Below, piece after piece: positions 7,794 to 16,230 of a DNA stretch of 43,307 nt (its first letter is position 1; each line of letters starts with the position of its first letter). Below the pieces are notes generated by a model. The model was not told the origin of the DNA and searched no databases. It was given only the letters and a program-made list of their open reading frames with translations. The DNA comes from an uncultured Rhodospirillales bacterium (GTDB taxonomy: Bacteria > Pseudomonadota > Alphaproteobacteria > Acetobacterales > Acetobacteraceae), in contig CAIYMY010000079.1 of NCBI GenBank assembly GCA_903927465.1, positions 1 to 43,307 of the forward strand. The letters run 5' to 3'. The position numbers and the translations under genes are program-made.

Positions 7794-8018
7794 ATGCCCC
7801 GCGATGGTGATGATCTTCTTGGAAACAAACTCATTACGCCGACGCTTGAATTAGCCGTACTAGGGCTATGGGCTGCAGCAATGGATGTGGAACGCCGTTT
7901 CAGCCGCCAGGAAATCGAAGCCTTGCCCGAATTGTCGCGCGCCATAGCCGCAGCAAATCTGCTGCCCGCCGCGATCGGCTGGGACGATGTCCTATCGGAT
8001 CAAGTTACCAAAGCTTGA
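7794..8018 (+). CDS. Small hypothetical protein (74 residues)
   Basis: I do not recognise this gene. It encodes 74 residues beginning MPRDGDDLLGNKLITP, with a probable amphipathic helix (LELAVLGLWAAAMDVERRF) and an acidic/alanine-rich second half. An AGAGGA lies 9 nt before the ATG, which supports translation. It is convergent with the XRE regulator gene and only 4 bp separate the two stops. It has no signal peptide and no clear membrane segment. A product functionally linked to the regulator is possible but unproven. Confidence 0.55.
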   Translation: MPRDGDDLLGNKLITPTLELAVLGLWAAAMDVERRFSRQEIEALPELSRAIAAANLLPAAIGWDDVLSDQVTKA

Positions 8019-8022
8019 TTTT

Positions 8023-8475
8023 TCAAACATCGCTCGTTTCTGACTGCTGTGACAGGCTCTGCACCAGCGTCGTAATTGATCGCCTGACATCAGGATCCGT
8101 TACCTGGGAAAAAGCACGCCCGATAGTATAGGCATCGCGCGCAGCATTAAGCACGTCCCCTGTCATTAAATGTTCTGTCGCGTGTCGTTGCGAAAACCCT
8201 TCTTCATCCAGCAAAAAAGTGATGGGAATATCAAGCACCGTCGCTATCACCATTAATCTTCCGGCGCCGATACGATTCACGCCACGCTCATATTTCTGTA
8301 ATTGCTGAAAGGTGACGCCAAGTTTCTCCGCCAGTTTTTGTTGACTCATGCCGACCATGGATCGGTAAAGCCGGATGCGTTCACCAACAAACTTGTCAAC
8401 TTCGTTGGTTTCCCGGCTTGCCGATTTTCTCAATACATCAAGGGCATCCTGCTCGGTCGGCTTGATCACTGACAT
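8023..8475 (-). CDS. XRE-family helix-turn-helix transcriptional regulator
   Basis: This 150-residue DNA-binding protein has a Cro/C1-type helix-turn-helix at about residues 33-90 (RIRLYRSMVGMSQQKLAEKL, then TFQQLQKYERGVNRIGAGRL). A C-terminal helical tail contains AFSQVTDPDVRRSITTLVQSL. It is a paralogue of the regulator at 39612-40088: both share TFQQ[L/V]QKYERGVNRIGA and the ITDP/VTDP tail. This class is common in alphaproteobacteria, usually with unknown targets. It lies between the repeat-peptide block and the TctC gene, convergent with the 74-residue ORF. The 252 bp upstream of its start could hold its promoter. Confidence 0.9.
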   Translation of the reverse strand: MSVIKPTEQDALDVLRKSASRETNEVDKFVGERIRLYRSMVGMSQQKLAEKLGVTFQQLQKYERGVNRIGAGRLMVIATVLDIPITFLLDEEGFSQRHATEHLMTGDVLNAARDAYTIGRAFSQVTDPDVRRSITTLVQSLSQQSETSDV

Positions 8476-8727
8476 GGTATCCCTTTCCGCGAAATCTGGC
8501 GCCTGAAGGCAGCGTGACTAAAAGATCATCAGAGGTCATCATGCCAGGGGGGGAGTATGACCACCGTGATAAGGGCGCATGATGGGCGTCAAATCGTCAG
8601 GCATTCAGCCGGTTTGCATGTCAAATGCCGTCAAGGCAGCGTTAAAACGGTGAAAAACATCAACATAAAATATGCGCAACGACGCACATGCCGATCCTGA
8701 ACGATTTCGGCCTCACCAATTAAATGA

Positions 8728-9696
8728 TCAATCCGCCGTGGCGCCGGAACTGCGCACCACATCGGCCCAGATCTGCGCTTCCCGCCGCACGAAACCCGCC
8801 GCCGCCGCACCCGCAAGCCCAGGATCAGTCAGCGAAAGTGTGGCCAGCCGCGCTTTCAATTCTGGGTCGGCCATGGCGCGCGGCACTTCGCTGGCAAGCC
8901 GCGCCAAAGCCTCGGAAGATTGCCGCGCCGGGGCAAAAAGTCCGAACCAGGTAGAAGCGGCAAAGCCCGGAAAGCCCTGTTCGGCGATGGTCGGCACATC
9001 GGGCAGCGTTGGGTCACGCTCGGCGCCCGCCACCGCGATCGGGCGCACCCGGCCTTCACGGATCAGCGGCAAGGCGGGCGGCAGGCTGGTGCTGCCGATC
9101 GGCGCCTGATTGGCGAGCACCGCGGTCGCCGCCTGGGCAGGGCCGAAGGCAACTGGAGTAGCCTCCACTTTTGCCAGCGTTCGGAACAGCAATTCTGCCC
9201 CCAGATGCGGCGTGGTGCCCGTGCCCGAATGGGCATAGGCCATGCCGGGATAGGCCCTCATAAGGGCCAGCAGCTCGGTCAGGTTGCGCGCCGGCACGGA
9301 AGGATGGACGAAAAACGCATTGGGCGCGGTCGCCACCACGGCGATGGTCGCGAAATCATCCAGCCCATAGCCCGCCGCGCGATAAAGCGATGGATTCACA
9401 CAAAAAGCCGTGCTGTGCATCAGCAGCGTATGGCCATCAGTGGCGCCCTTCACCGCCTGGGTACCGATATTGCCCCCGGCGCCGCCACGATTCTCCACCG
9501 GGACTGCGTGGCCCAACAGGGTTTCCAGCCTCATCGCCAATGCGCGGGCCACCACATCGGTAGAACTGCCGGGCGGGAAGGCCACAATGATGCGCACAGG
9601 CCGTTCCGGCCAGGCGGCGCGGGCCAGGCGCGGCGCCGCCAAAAGCGCCCCGCCGGTGATCAGGGCCGCGCGACGGCCCAAAAGATGCTTGGTCAT
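8728..9696 (-). CDS. Tripartite tricarboxylate transporter (Bug/TctC) substrate-binding protein
   Basis: This 322-residue periplasmic binding protein captures a small carboxylate or related anion for a TctABC-type transporter. The N-terminus has paired arginines and a hydrophobic core (GRRAALITGGALLAAPRLARA), consistent with a Tat-like or Sec signal peptide cut after ARA. The mature part starts WPERPVRIIVAFPPGSSTDVVAR, the Bug family's hallmark, followed by ENRGGAGGNIGTQAV and LPDVPTIAEQGFPGF. The ATG at 9696 is chosen because AGGGAGGA lies just upstream. No TctA or TctB membrane genes lie nearby, as is usual for the many orphan Bug proteins in this lineage. It diverges from the molybdenum hydroxylase operon, so its ligand may be related, but that is inference. 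Confidence 0.92.
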   Translation of the reverse strand: MTKHLLGRRAALITGGALLAAPRLARAAWPERPVRIIVAFPPGSSTDVVARALAMRLETLLGHAVPVENRGGAGGNIGTQAVKGATDGHTLLMHSTAFCVNPSLYRAAGYGLDDFATIAVVATAPNAFFVHPSVPARNLTELLALMRAYPGMAYAHSGTGTTPHLGAELLFRTLAKVEATPVAFGPAQAATAVLANQAPIGSTSLPPALPLIREGRVRPIAVAGAERDPTLPDVPTIAEQGFPGFAASTWFGLFAPARQSSEALARLASEVPRAMADPELKARLATLSLTDPGLAGAAAAGFVRREAQIWADVVRSSGATAD

Positions 9697-9895
9697 GTTG
9701 TCCTCCCTGTCGCCAAGCATCCTTTAACATGAACCGCACGGTAAAGCCCGAAACACGCGAATCGCGCCTGAATATCCGCCGGGGGCTATGCCGATCTTGC
9801 GCGCCACTATAGCCTTGTCCCAATGTAATTACCTGACGAAGAGGCAACCCCTCAGCCGGGGTGTCACAGGCAAGGCAAGGACAATAGGAACGCTC
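9697..9895. promoter_or_regulatory. Divergent intergenic region between the TctC and molybdenum hydroxylase genes
   Basis: These 199 bp must hold both divergent promoters. A small hairpin ACCCC/GGGGT (9847-9851 / 9858-9862, 6-nt loop) sits about 35 bp before the FAD-subunit start. I see no clear operator symmetry and no gene. Confidence 0.35.
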
Positions 9896-10765
9896 ATGAC
9901 AGATACTCGATATTTGGCGCCGCAGACGCTTGATGAAGCGGTCAGCGCCTTTGCCGCGGCCCAGGGGGCTGCACGGATTTTGGCGGGCGGGACGGATCTG
10001 CTGGTGCAGATGCGCGCCGGCGTCGCGACACCCGGTTTGATCGTGGATATCAAGAAAATCGACGAAATGAACCGCATCACGGAAAATGCCGATGGCAGTT
10101 TCACCGTGGGTGCGGCGGTATCCGCAGTCTCGCTCGCTGATCATCCGCGCTTCGGCACGGTGTGGCCGGGTGTGCTGGAAGCGGTGAACCTGATTGGGTC
10201 AAAGCAGGTGCAGGGCCGCGCCTCCCCGGGTGGGAATCTCTGCAATGGCTCGCCCGCCGGTGACAGCGTGCCGGCCATGATCGCCGCCGGTGCGGTGGTG
10301 ACGGTGCAGGGCCCGAAAGGCCGTCGGCAAATGCCGGTCGAAGCCTTCCCGGCCGGCCCGGGCAAAACGAACCTCGCCCCCGGTGAAATCCTGGTGAGCT
10401 TCACCCTGCCCGCGCGCCCCGCCGGTTCGGGTGATGCCTATCTGCGCATGATCCCGCGCACGGAAATGGATATCGCGGTTGTTGGCTGCGGCGTCAGCCT
10501 TACCATGAAGGATGGCGTTTGCACCGCCGCCCGCATTGGGCTTGGCGCCGTGGCGCCGACCGTGATGCTGTTGGAAGAAGCCGCCAAGGCGCTGATCGGC
10601 ACAAAGCTTGAACCCGCCGCTGTTGCCGCCGCCGCTGCCGCTTGCAGCGCCGCTTGCCGCCCCATCAATGACACGCGCGGCACCATTGTCTATCGTACCA
10701 AGGTTGCCGGCGTGCTCCTGAAGCGCGCCGTTGCCATCGCCGCCGAACGCGCCAGCCGGAGCTGA
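9896..10765 (+). CDS. Molybdenum hydroxylase FAD-binding subunit (CoxM-like)
   Basis: This 289-residue medium subunit of an xanthine dehydrogenase-family enzyme binds FAD and passes electrons from the 2Fe-2S subunit onward. The PCMH-type FAD motif AARILAGGTDLLVQMR is near the N-terminus. IGSKQVQGRASPGGNLCNGSPAGD around residue 100 is the second flavin-binding loop. The C-terminal third matches the CO dehydrogenase flavoprotein C-terminal domain. The start at 9896 is preferred over an upstream in-frame start because AGGA lies 6 nt before it and the domain starts right after it. The 2Fe-2S subunit gene follows after 3 bp, giving the order FAD, FeS, Mo. Confidence 0.93.
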   Translation: MTDTRYLAPQTLDEAVSAFAAAQGAARILAGGTDLLVQMRAGVATPGLIVDIKKIDEMNRITENADGSFTVGAAVSAVSLADHPRFGTVWPGVLEAVNLIGSKQVQGRASPGGNLCNGSPAGDSVPAMIAAGAVVTVQGPKGRRQMPVEAFPAGPGKTNLAPGEILVSFTLPARPAGSGDAYLRMIPRTEMDIAVVGCGVSLTMKDGVCTAARIGLGAVAPTVMLLEEAAKALIGTKLEPAAVAAAAAACSAACRPINDTRGTIVYRTKVAGVLLKRAVAIAAERASRS

Positions 10766-10768
10766 ACA

Positions 10769-11248
10769 ATGTCCAAGATGCATGTTTCGACCACCATTAA
10801 CGGGGAACCAATGGAGTTCCTGTGTGAAGCGCATGACAGCATGCTGGATGCGCTGCGCGGCCCGCTTGGCCTGACCGGCGCCAAGGAAGGCTGCGGCACC
10901 GGTGATTGCGGCGCCTGTTCCATCACCGTGGATGGCCGCCTGATTTGCGCCTGCCTGATGCTGGCGGTGGAATCCGAAGGCAAATCACTCGGCACCATCG
11001 AAGGCATGTCGCAGGGCGGTGATCTGCACCCGCTGCAACGCAAATTCCTGGAAATGGCAGCGCTGCAATGCGGCATCTGCACGCCAGGCGTTTTGATTGC
11101 CGCGAAATCCTTGCTGGAAAAAAACCCGGATCCAACCGAAACCGAAGTCCGTTTCGGCCTTGCTGGCAACCTTTGCCGCTGCACGGGTTACGACAAGATT
11201 GTTCGCGCCGTGCTTGAAACCGCCGCTGAAATGAGGGGGGCTGCCTGA
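10769..11248 (+). CDS. Molybdenum hydroxylase [2Fe-2S] subunit (CoxS-like)
   Basis: This 159-residue small subunit carries two [2Fe-2S] clusters. The plant-ferredoxin-like N-terminal domain has CGTGDCGAC and a downstream cysteine in ICACL. The C-terminal helical domain has CGICTPG and NLCRCTGY. All expected cluster cysteines are present. It relays electrons between the molybdenum centre and FAD in the cytoplasmic hydroxylase. It lies 3 bp after the FAD subunit and overlaps the large-subunit start by one base, so the three genes are translationally linked. Confidence 0.96.
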   Translation: MSKMHVSTTINGEPMEFLCEAHDSMLDALRGPLGLTGAKEGCGTGDCGACSITVDGRLICACLMLAVESEGKSLGTIEGMSQGGDLHPLQRKFLEMAALQCGICTPGVLIAAKSLLEKNPDPTETEVRFGLAGNLCRCTGYDKIVRAVLETAAEMRGAA

Positions 11249-13488
11249 TGAACGATATGTCCAACAAATGGATCGGCAAAAGCACGATCCGTCCCGATGG
11301 TGCGGAAAAGGTGACGGGCCGCGCTGCCTATGCCGCCGATACCAATATGCCCGGCATGATCTGGGGCAAGGTGCTGCGCAGCCCGCATCCGCATGCGCGC
11401 ATCATTTCCATCAATACCGCCAAGGCGGAAGCGCATCCCGGCGTGAAGGCCGTGGTGACGCACAAGGATTTGGTGGATTTCCCGCTCGACAAATCCGTGA
11501 TGCTCGGCATCCAGGATATGCGCTGGATGTGCCGCAACATCATGGCGCGCGAAAAGGTGCTGTTCCATGGCCACCCGATTGCCGCCATTGCCGCGATTTC
11601 GGAAAAAGTGGCGGCCGAGGCGCTGCAACTGATCGAAGTGGAATATGAGGTTCTGCCTTGGGTGATTGACGCGGAAGACGCGATCAAGCCCGATGCGCCG
11701 ATCCTGCATGATTTCATCAAGTTCGACGGCAAGGCTTCCAATATCGCGGGCAAGCTGGAACACAAGCTTGGTGATATTGAAAAGGGTTTCGCTGAAGCCG
11801 ACGTCGTTATCGAACGCCGCTTCCGCACCGCGCCCGTGCATCAGGGTTATATCGAAACCCATGCCTGCCTGGTGAGTGTGGCCGATGGCAAGGCAACGGT
11901 GTGGAGTTCAAGCCAGGGCCAATTCATGGTCCGCGCGATGTGTTCTTACCTCACTGGCCTGCCACAAAGCGATATCCGCGCCATTCCGGCGGAAATCGGC
12001 GGTGGCTTTGGCGGCAAGACGATTGTCTATCTGGAACCGGTGGCGCTGCTGCTGGCCAAGAAATCTGGCCGCCCGGTGAAGATGGTGATGACGCGCGAAG
12101 AAGTGATGCGCGCCACGGGCCCAACCTCGGGTTCGTTCAGCACCATCAAGATCGGTGCGAAGAAGGATGGCACCCTGGTCGCCGCGCAGGGCACTTTCTA
12201 CCTGCAAGCTGGCGCGCTGCCCGGTTCGCCCATTCGTGGTGCGGCGGGCTGCGCTTTCGCGCCCTACAATATCGCGAATGTGCATTCGCAGGGCTTTGAT
12301 GTGGTGTCCAACCGGTCCAAGGTTGCGGCCTATCGCGCGCCAGGGGCGCCGATTGGTGCTTATGGCGTGGAATGTGTGCTGGATGAAGTGGCCGAAAAGC
12401 TTGGCATGGACCCGCTGGCGCTGCGCCTGAAAAACGCCGCTGAGGAAGGCACCAAGGCCGCGCATGGCCCGGTATTTCCGCGTATTGGCCTGAAGGAAAC
12501 CATTGAAGCCGCGATGGCGCATCCGCATTACAGCGCGCCGCTTGGCCCCAATCAGGGCCGTGGGGTTGCCAGCGGCTTCTGGTTCAATGCTGGCGGTGAA
12601 TCTTCCGCGCAGGTGAACATCACGGAAGATGGCAATGTTGCAGTGACCACGGGGCACCCGGATATCGGTGGCTCGCGCGCTTCCATCGCCAATATCACTG
12701 CGGAATTGCTTGGCATTGATTACAAGCGCGTCTCAGTGCTGATCGGCGATACCGCGACCATTGGCTATTCCAACCTTACAGGCGGCAGCCGCGTGTTGTT
12801 TGCTTCCGCGATGGTGGTGACGCAATCTTCGGAGAAAGTCATCACGCAGCTCAAGGAACGCGCGGCGAAGATCTGGAAGATCGACCCCGAAGCGGTGATC
12901 TGGGACAATGGCGAAGCCCGTCCTGCGGGCGCCAATGCGGGACAATTCCCGCCGCTGAGCCTGAAGGATATCGCCGCCAAGGCCAGCGAAACGGGCGGGC
13001 CGATTGGCGCGGGCGTGCAGTTGAACACAACCGGCGCCGAAGGGGGTTTTGCGACCCATATCTGCGATGTGGAAGTGGACCCGGAACTCGGTACCGTGAA
13101 GGTGCTGCGCTACACATCCTTCCAGGATGTCGGGCGCGCGGTTCATCCGGCCTATGTTGAAGGCCAGATGCAGGGCGGTGCGGCGCAGGGCATCGGCTGG
13201 GCGCTGAACGAGGAATACATCTACAACGCCAAAGGCCAGGTGGATAATCCCGCCTTCCTTGATTACCGCATGCCGGTGTGTTCGGACCTGCCGATGCTGG
13301 ATGCGGTGATGCTGGAAATCCCGAACCCCAAGCACCCGCAAGGCGTGCGTGGCGTGGGTGAAGTGCCGCTGGTGCCGCCACTGGGTGCGATTTCCAACGC
13401 TATGTATCGCGCGACGCATAAGCGCTTCTACGCGCTGCCCATGTCACCGCCACGGGTTCTGGAAAAGCTGGATCAGGCGGCCGAATAA
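11248..13488 (+). CDS. Molybdenum hydroxylase large, molybdopterin-binding subunit
   Basis: This 746-residue catalytic subunit belongs to the xanthine dehydrogenase/aldehyde oxidase family and binds molybdenum cytosine dinucleotide-type cofactor. The start KSTIRPDGAEKVTGRAAYA is the usual entry. GGGFGGK is at 251-257, AYRAPGAP at 361-368, and the probable catalytic glutamate is Glu705 in GVGEVPLVPP. The active-site loop is neither the AYxCSFR of true CO dehydrogenases nor the AYRGAGR of form II, so CO oxidation is unlikely. The substrate is probably an N-heterocycle or aromatic/aldehyde compound that is hydroxylated with water. No cofactor maturation genes are in the window. A clear intrinsic terminator follows at 13514-13549. 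Confidence 0.92.
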   Translation: MNDMSNKWIGKSTIRPDGAEKVTGRAAYAADTNMPGMIWGKVLRSPHPHARIISINTAKAEAHPGVKAVVTHKDLVDFPLDKSVMLGIQDMRWMCRNIMAREKVLFHGHPIAAIAAISEKVAAEALQLIEVEYEVLPWVIDAEDAIKPDAPILHDFIKFDGKASNIAGKLEHKLGDIEKGFAEADVVIERRFRTAPVHQGYIETHACLVSVADGKATVWSSSQGQFMVRAMCSYLTGLPQSDIRAIPAEIGGGFGGKTIVYLEPVALLLAKKSGRPVKMVMTREEVMRATGPTSGSFSTIKIGAKKDGTLVAAQGTFYLQAGALPGSPIRGAAGCAFAPYNIANVHSQGFDVVSNRSKVAAYRAPGAPIGAYGVECVLDEVAEKLGMDPLALRLKNAAEEGTKAAHGPVFPRIGLKETIEAAMAHPHYSAPLGPNQGRGVASGFWFNAGGESSAQVNITEDGNVAVTTGHPDIGGSRASIANITAELLGIDYKRVSVLIGDTATIGYSNLTGGSRVLFASAMVVTQSSEKVITQLKERAAKIWKIDPEAVIWDNGEARPAGANAGQFPPLSLKDIAAKASETGGPIGAGVQLNTTGAEGGFATHICDVEVDPELGTVKVLRYTSFQDVGRAVHPAYVEGQMQGGAAQGIGWALNEEYIYNAKGQVDNPAFLDYRMPVCSDLPMLDAVMLEIPNPKHPQGVRGVGEVPLVPPLGAISNAMYRATHKRFYALPMSPPRVLEKLDQAAE

Positions 13489-13513
13489 GCCGCCTTTCAG
13501 CGCAAAGCCTATC

Positions 13514-13549
13514 AGGCCCGGGGGCGCAAGCCTCTGGGCCTTGCTTTTT
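13514..13549 (+). terminator. Rho-independent terminator after the molybdenum hydroxylase operon
   Basis: AGGCCC-G-GGGGC (13514-13525) pairs with GCCTC-T-GGGCCT (13530-13541) through a 12-bp stem with two G-U pairs and a GCAA tetraloop. TTGCTTTTT follows. It lies 26 bp after the large-subunit stop. Confidence 0.85.
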
Positions 13550-13594
13550 GGCACGTAGCGCTTCAGGGAAGCCGCATCACGACAGGAGAAGACC

Positions 13595-13927
13595 ATGATC
13601 GACACAAAACTGGGCACCGGGGCCGAAGCCACGGCGGGCCAGCACATCACGGTGCATTACACGGGCTGGCTGTTTGATGCCGCAGCACCCGAAAACAAGG
13701 GCCGCAAATTTGATAGTTCGCGCGACCGCGCTGAACCCTTTTCCTTCATGCTGGGCGCTGGCCATGTGATTGGCGGCTGGGATCAGGGCTTTGCCGGCAT
13801 GAAGGTCGGCGGGCAGCGCACGCTGATCATCCCGCCCGAGCTTGGCTATGGCGCGCGCGGCGCGGGTGGTGTCATTCCGCCGAATGCGACGTTGCTCTTT
13901 GAAGTTGAGTTACTCGGGGTTGAGTAA
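13595..13927 (+). CDS. FKBP-type peptidyl-prolyl cis-trans isomerase
   Basis: This compact 110-residue FKBP catalyses proline isomerisation in folding proteins. It is a single domain without signal peptide, so it is cytoplasmic. Hallmarks include [56 protein letters not shown] and the C-terminal [14 protein letters not shown]. These cover the usual aromatic pocket (the Tyr, Phe, Asp, Val-Ile, Trp, Tyr and Phe positions). AGGAGA lies 7 nt before the ATG. It stands alone between two terminators and is convergent with the FkbM gene. Confidence 0.95.
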   Translation: MIDTKLGTGAEATAGQHITVHYTGWLFDAAAPENKGRKFDSSRDRAEPFSFMLGAGHVIGGWDQGFAGMKVGGQRTLIIPPELGYGARGAGGVIPPNATLLFEVELLGVE

Positions 13928-13941
13928 GGGCTGACGTGTTC

Positions 13942-13967
13942 ATGTGATCCGCCGCGGCGGATCACAT
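13942..13967. terminator. Near-perfect palindrome between convergent genes (bidirectional terminator candidate)
   Basis: ATGTGATCCGCC (13942-13953) and GGCGGATCACAT (13956-13967) are perfect 12-bp arms around a GC dinucleotide. It sits in the 41-bp gap between the FKBP and FkbM stops, where it would fold in either transcript. There is no strong T-run. Confidence 0.6.
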
Positions 13968-13968
13968 C

Positions 13969-14796
13969 CTAACGCTGTAGCGGATGCGGATCGGTCGCAG
14001 CCTTCACTTCGACCCCGCCTTCTAGTTCATCGGGCGCTGCCTCACTTGGTAAACAGATCAGATTAAAGGAGGCAATGCCTGGAAACAAATTCTCGCTATC
14101 GCCGGCCAGATTTCCTGGGTTATAGAGCCAGGGCTGATGCCACCACATGCGGTAATCAAGGTCCAAAAGGGTCGCAATCAACTCAGCGTGCTTGTCGAGC
14201 CGATCATCATCGACATACAGATAAGGGCGAAAGCGCCTAATTGTCTCGCGCGCGCCATCCAGTACCTGCTTTTCCATGCCTTCAACGTCAATCTTCATCA
14301 TGTGGCAGGCAGGCAGCATCAGGTTGTCAATGGCGATCATTTCAACCACATCGCCATCATCACCGCCGAGTGCAACGCCGCCAAAATTATTGTCACCGCG
14401 ATAATCCATGCGCGGCACCGTGATCTCCCCCGCTGTGGCGCCGACTGCCAGGCATTTGGCATCCGTATTTTCAATGCCGTTCAAGGCCAGATTGGCGCAG
14501 AGCATCTGAAAGATCACCCGTTGCGCTTCAAAGGCGACCACCCCGCCATTCTCACCGACCAATTTGGCAAGGTGAACGGTATGCGCGCCGATATTCGCGC
14601 CGATTTCTAAGACCATCATACCAGGCTTGATAAGGCCGGAGAAAAGCTGCGCCTCAAGCTCGGAAAACTCGCCATAGCGATCAAGCGATCCCCCCACATA
14701 TTTATCGCGCCCGCTGTAGAGCATGACACCATGGCGGCAATGCTTCAGGCGCAAATGCGGGCTGGGTAGGGCAATGCTTGCCAGCTTTTCGATCAT
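13969..14796 (-). CDS. FkbM-family methyltransferase
   Basis: This 275-residue S-adenosylmethionine-dependent methyltransferase of the FkbM type typically O-methylates sugars or polyketides. SAM-binding features are VLEIGANIGAHTVHLAKLVG (motif I, about residue 67) and VVAFEAQRVIFQMLCANLALN. The family's IDVEGMEKQVLDGA motif near residue 170 is clear. I choose the ATG at 14796 over the TTG one codon earlier. It is a single-gene unit, convergent with the FKBP gene, and no glycan biosynthesis genes are near, so the acceptor is unknown. Confidence 0.88.
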   Translation of the reverse strand: MIEKLASIALPSPHLRLKHCRHGVMLYSGRDKYVGGSLDRYGEFSELEAQLFSGLIKPGMMVLEIGANIGAHTVHLAKLVGENGGVVAFEAQRVIFQMLCANLALNGIENTDAKCLAVGATAGEITVPRMDYRGDNNFGGVALGGDDGDVVEMIAIDNLMLPACHMMKIDVEGMEKQVLDGARETIRRFRPYLYVDDDRLDKHAELIATLLDLDYRMWWHQPWLYNPGNLAGDSENLFPGIASFNLICLPSEAAPDELEGGVEVKAATDPHPLQR

Positions 14797-14897
14797 CAAT
14801 TTCGGCTTTCAAATCCTGACAATGTATCAATCTATCAGCCACGGGCGGCCTGTGCCAATCTCTTCCTTCCGAATGCCCGTCAAGGACCGCTGATCAG

Positions 14898-15647
14898 ATG
14901 CCCCGCAGCCCAAAACAGCGCGCCGACCTGCTGCTGGTGGCGCTTGGCCTGGCGGAGAGCTGCGCCCGGGCGCAGGCGCTTATCCTGGCCGGCAAGGTGT
15001 TCAGCGATACCAAGCGGGTGGAAAAAGCGGGGGATCTGCTGCCCGATGGCGCGCCGCTTGAAGTACGCGGTCAGGACCACCCCTGGGTGTCCCGCGGTGG
15101 GCTCAAGCTTGCACATGCGCTCACGCATTTCGGGCTGAACCCGGAAGGGCGGGTTTGCCTTGACCTTGGCGCCTCCACCGGGGGCTTTACCGATGTGCTG
15201 CTGCAGCATGGCGCGGCGCGGGTCTATGCGGTGGATGTCGGGCATGGCCAATTGGCCTGGAAGCTCCGCCAGAACCCGCGCGTGGTGGTACTGGAAAAGA
15301 CCAATGCGCGTTATCTTGACGCCAGCGCCATCCCGGAGCCGATTGGTGCCCTGGTCTGCGATGCTTCCTTCATTGGGCTGCGTACCATCCTACCCGCGCC
15401 ACTGGCGCTTTGTGCGCCGGGCGCCTTTACGGTGGCATTGATAAAACCGCAATTCGAAGCGGAGCAAGGCCAGGTGGGCAAGGGCGGCGTGGTGCGCGAT
15501 GCTGCGCTCCATCGCAGCATCTGCGCCATGATCGCCGAATGGTGGGCGGCGCTGCCCGGCTGGCAGGTGCTCGGCATCACCGAAAGTCCCATCACGGGGC
15601 CAGAGGGGAATAAGGAATTCCTGATCGCCGCGCGCCACGAAACATAG
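14898..15647 (+). CDS. TlyA-family rRNA methyltransferase
   Basis: This 249-residue protein has an N-terminal S4 RNA-binding domain ([27 protein letters not shown], about residues 7-65) and an FtsJ-like methyltransferase domain. [12 protein letters not shown] precedes the SAM motif [20 protein letters not shown], and [11 protein letters not shown] is also typical. TlyA enzymes 2'-O-methylate cytidines in 16S and/or 23S rRNA and were once called haemolysin A. The length is normal for the family. The ndk gene follows on the same strand after 74 bp. Confidence 0.93.
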   Translation: MPRSPKQRADLLLVALGLAESCARAQALILAGKVFSDTKRVEKAGDLLPDGAPLEVRGQDHPWVSRGGLKLAHALTHFGLNPEGRVCLDLGASTGGFTDVLLQHGAARVYAVDVGHGQLAWKLRQNPRVVVLEKTNARYLDASAIPEPIGALVCDASFIGLRTILPAPLALCAPGAFTVALIKPQFEAEQGQVGKGGVVRDAALHRSICAMIAEWWAALPGWQVLGITESPITGPEGNKEFLIAARHET

Positions 15648-15721
15648 GGCGGGGCTTGCGCAAGCGACCCATCCCGCCTATCCGCCCGGTTCCTTTTCCA
15701 GACATTCAGGGGTTTGCCATC

Positions 15722-16144
15722 ATGGCCATCGAACACACCTTCAGCATCATCAAGCCGGACGCCACGCGCCGGAATCTGACCGGCAAAATCAATGCGGTGT
15801 TCGAAGAAGCGGGGCTGCGCATTGTGGCGCAAAAGCGCATTCATATGTCCCCAGCGCAGGCCGAAAGCTTCTATGGCGTGCATCGTGAACGCCCCTTCTT
15901 CAAGGATCTGGTGTCCTTCATGATCTCCGGCCCCGTGGTGGTGCAGGTGCTGGAAGGTGAGAACGCGGTCGCCCGCAACCGCGAATTGATGGGTGCGACC
16001 AACCCCGCCAATGCCGCCCCTGGCACCATCCGCAAGCTTTTCGCCGAAAGCATTGAAGCGAATTCGGTCCACGGGTCCGACAGCGCCGAGAACGCCGCCA
16101 TCGAAATCGCCTATTTCTTCGCCGGCAGCGAAATCGTCGGCTGA
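15722..16144 (+). CDS. ndk: Nucleoside diphosphate kinase
   Basis: This 140-residue enzyme transfers phosphate from ATP to nucleoside diphosphates through a phosphohistidine. It begins [19 protein letters not shown]. It has the [24 protein letters not shown] block and the active-site histidine in [16 protein letters not shown]. The length exactly suits the family. An upstream in-frame start at 15656 would add 22 residues that are not part of the domain, so 15722 is used. It follows tlyA on the same strand. Confidence 0.97.
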   Translation: MAIEHTFSIIKPDATRRNLTGKINAVFEEAGLRIVAQKRIHMSPAQAESFYGVHRERPFFKDLVSFMISGPVVVQVLEGENAVARNRELMGATNPANAAPGTIRKLFAESIEANSVHGSDSAENAAIEIAYFFAGSEIVG

Positions 16145-16230
16145 GCCGCTTTCACTTCCCGCGCAGCTGGTAACCAGCCCGTAAGTAGTTCCGGTGTTTA
16201 ATGCGCCCTCAAGTGATTGAGGACGCAGGC

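Noticed and set aside
8476-8727. Small genes in the 252-bp gap upstream of the XRE regulator
   Set aside because: Only frames of 12 to 25 codons without convincing ribosome-binding sites are present; the gap probably holds the regulator's promoter, but I could not place one.
11248-13488. Aerobic CO dehydrogenase large subunit (CoxL)
   Set aside because: The signature loops AYxCSFR and AYRGAGR are both absent; the loop reads AYRAPGAP, so only the broader molybdenum hydroxylase family is claimed.
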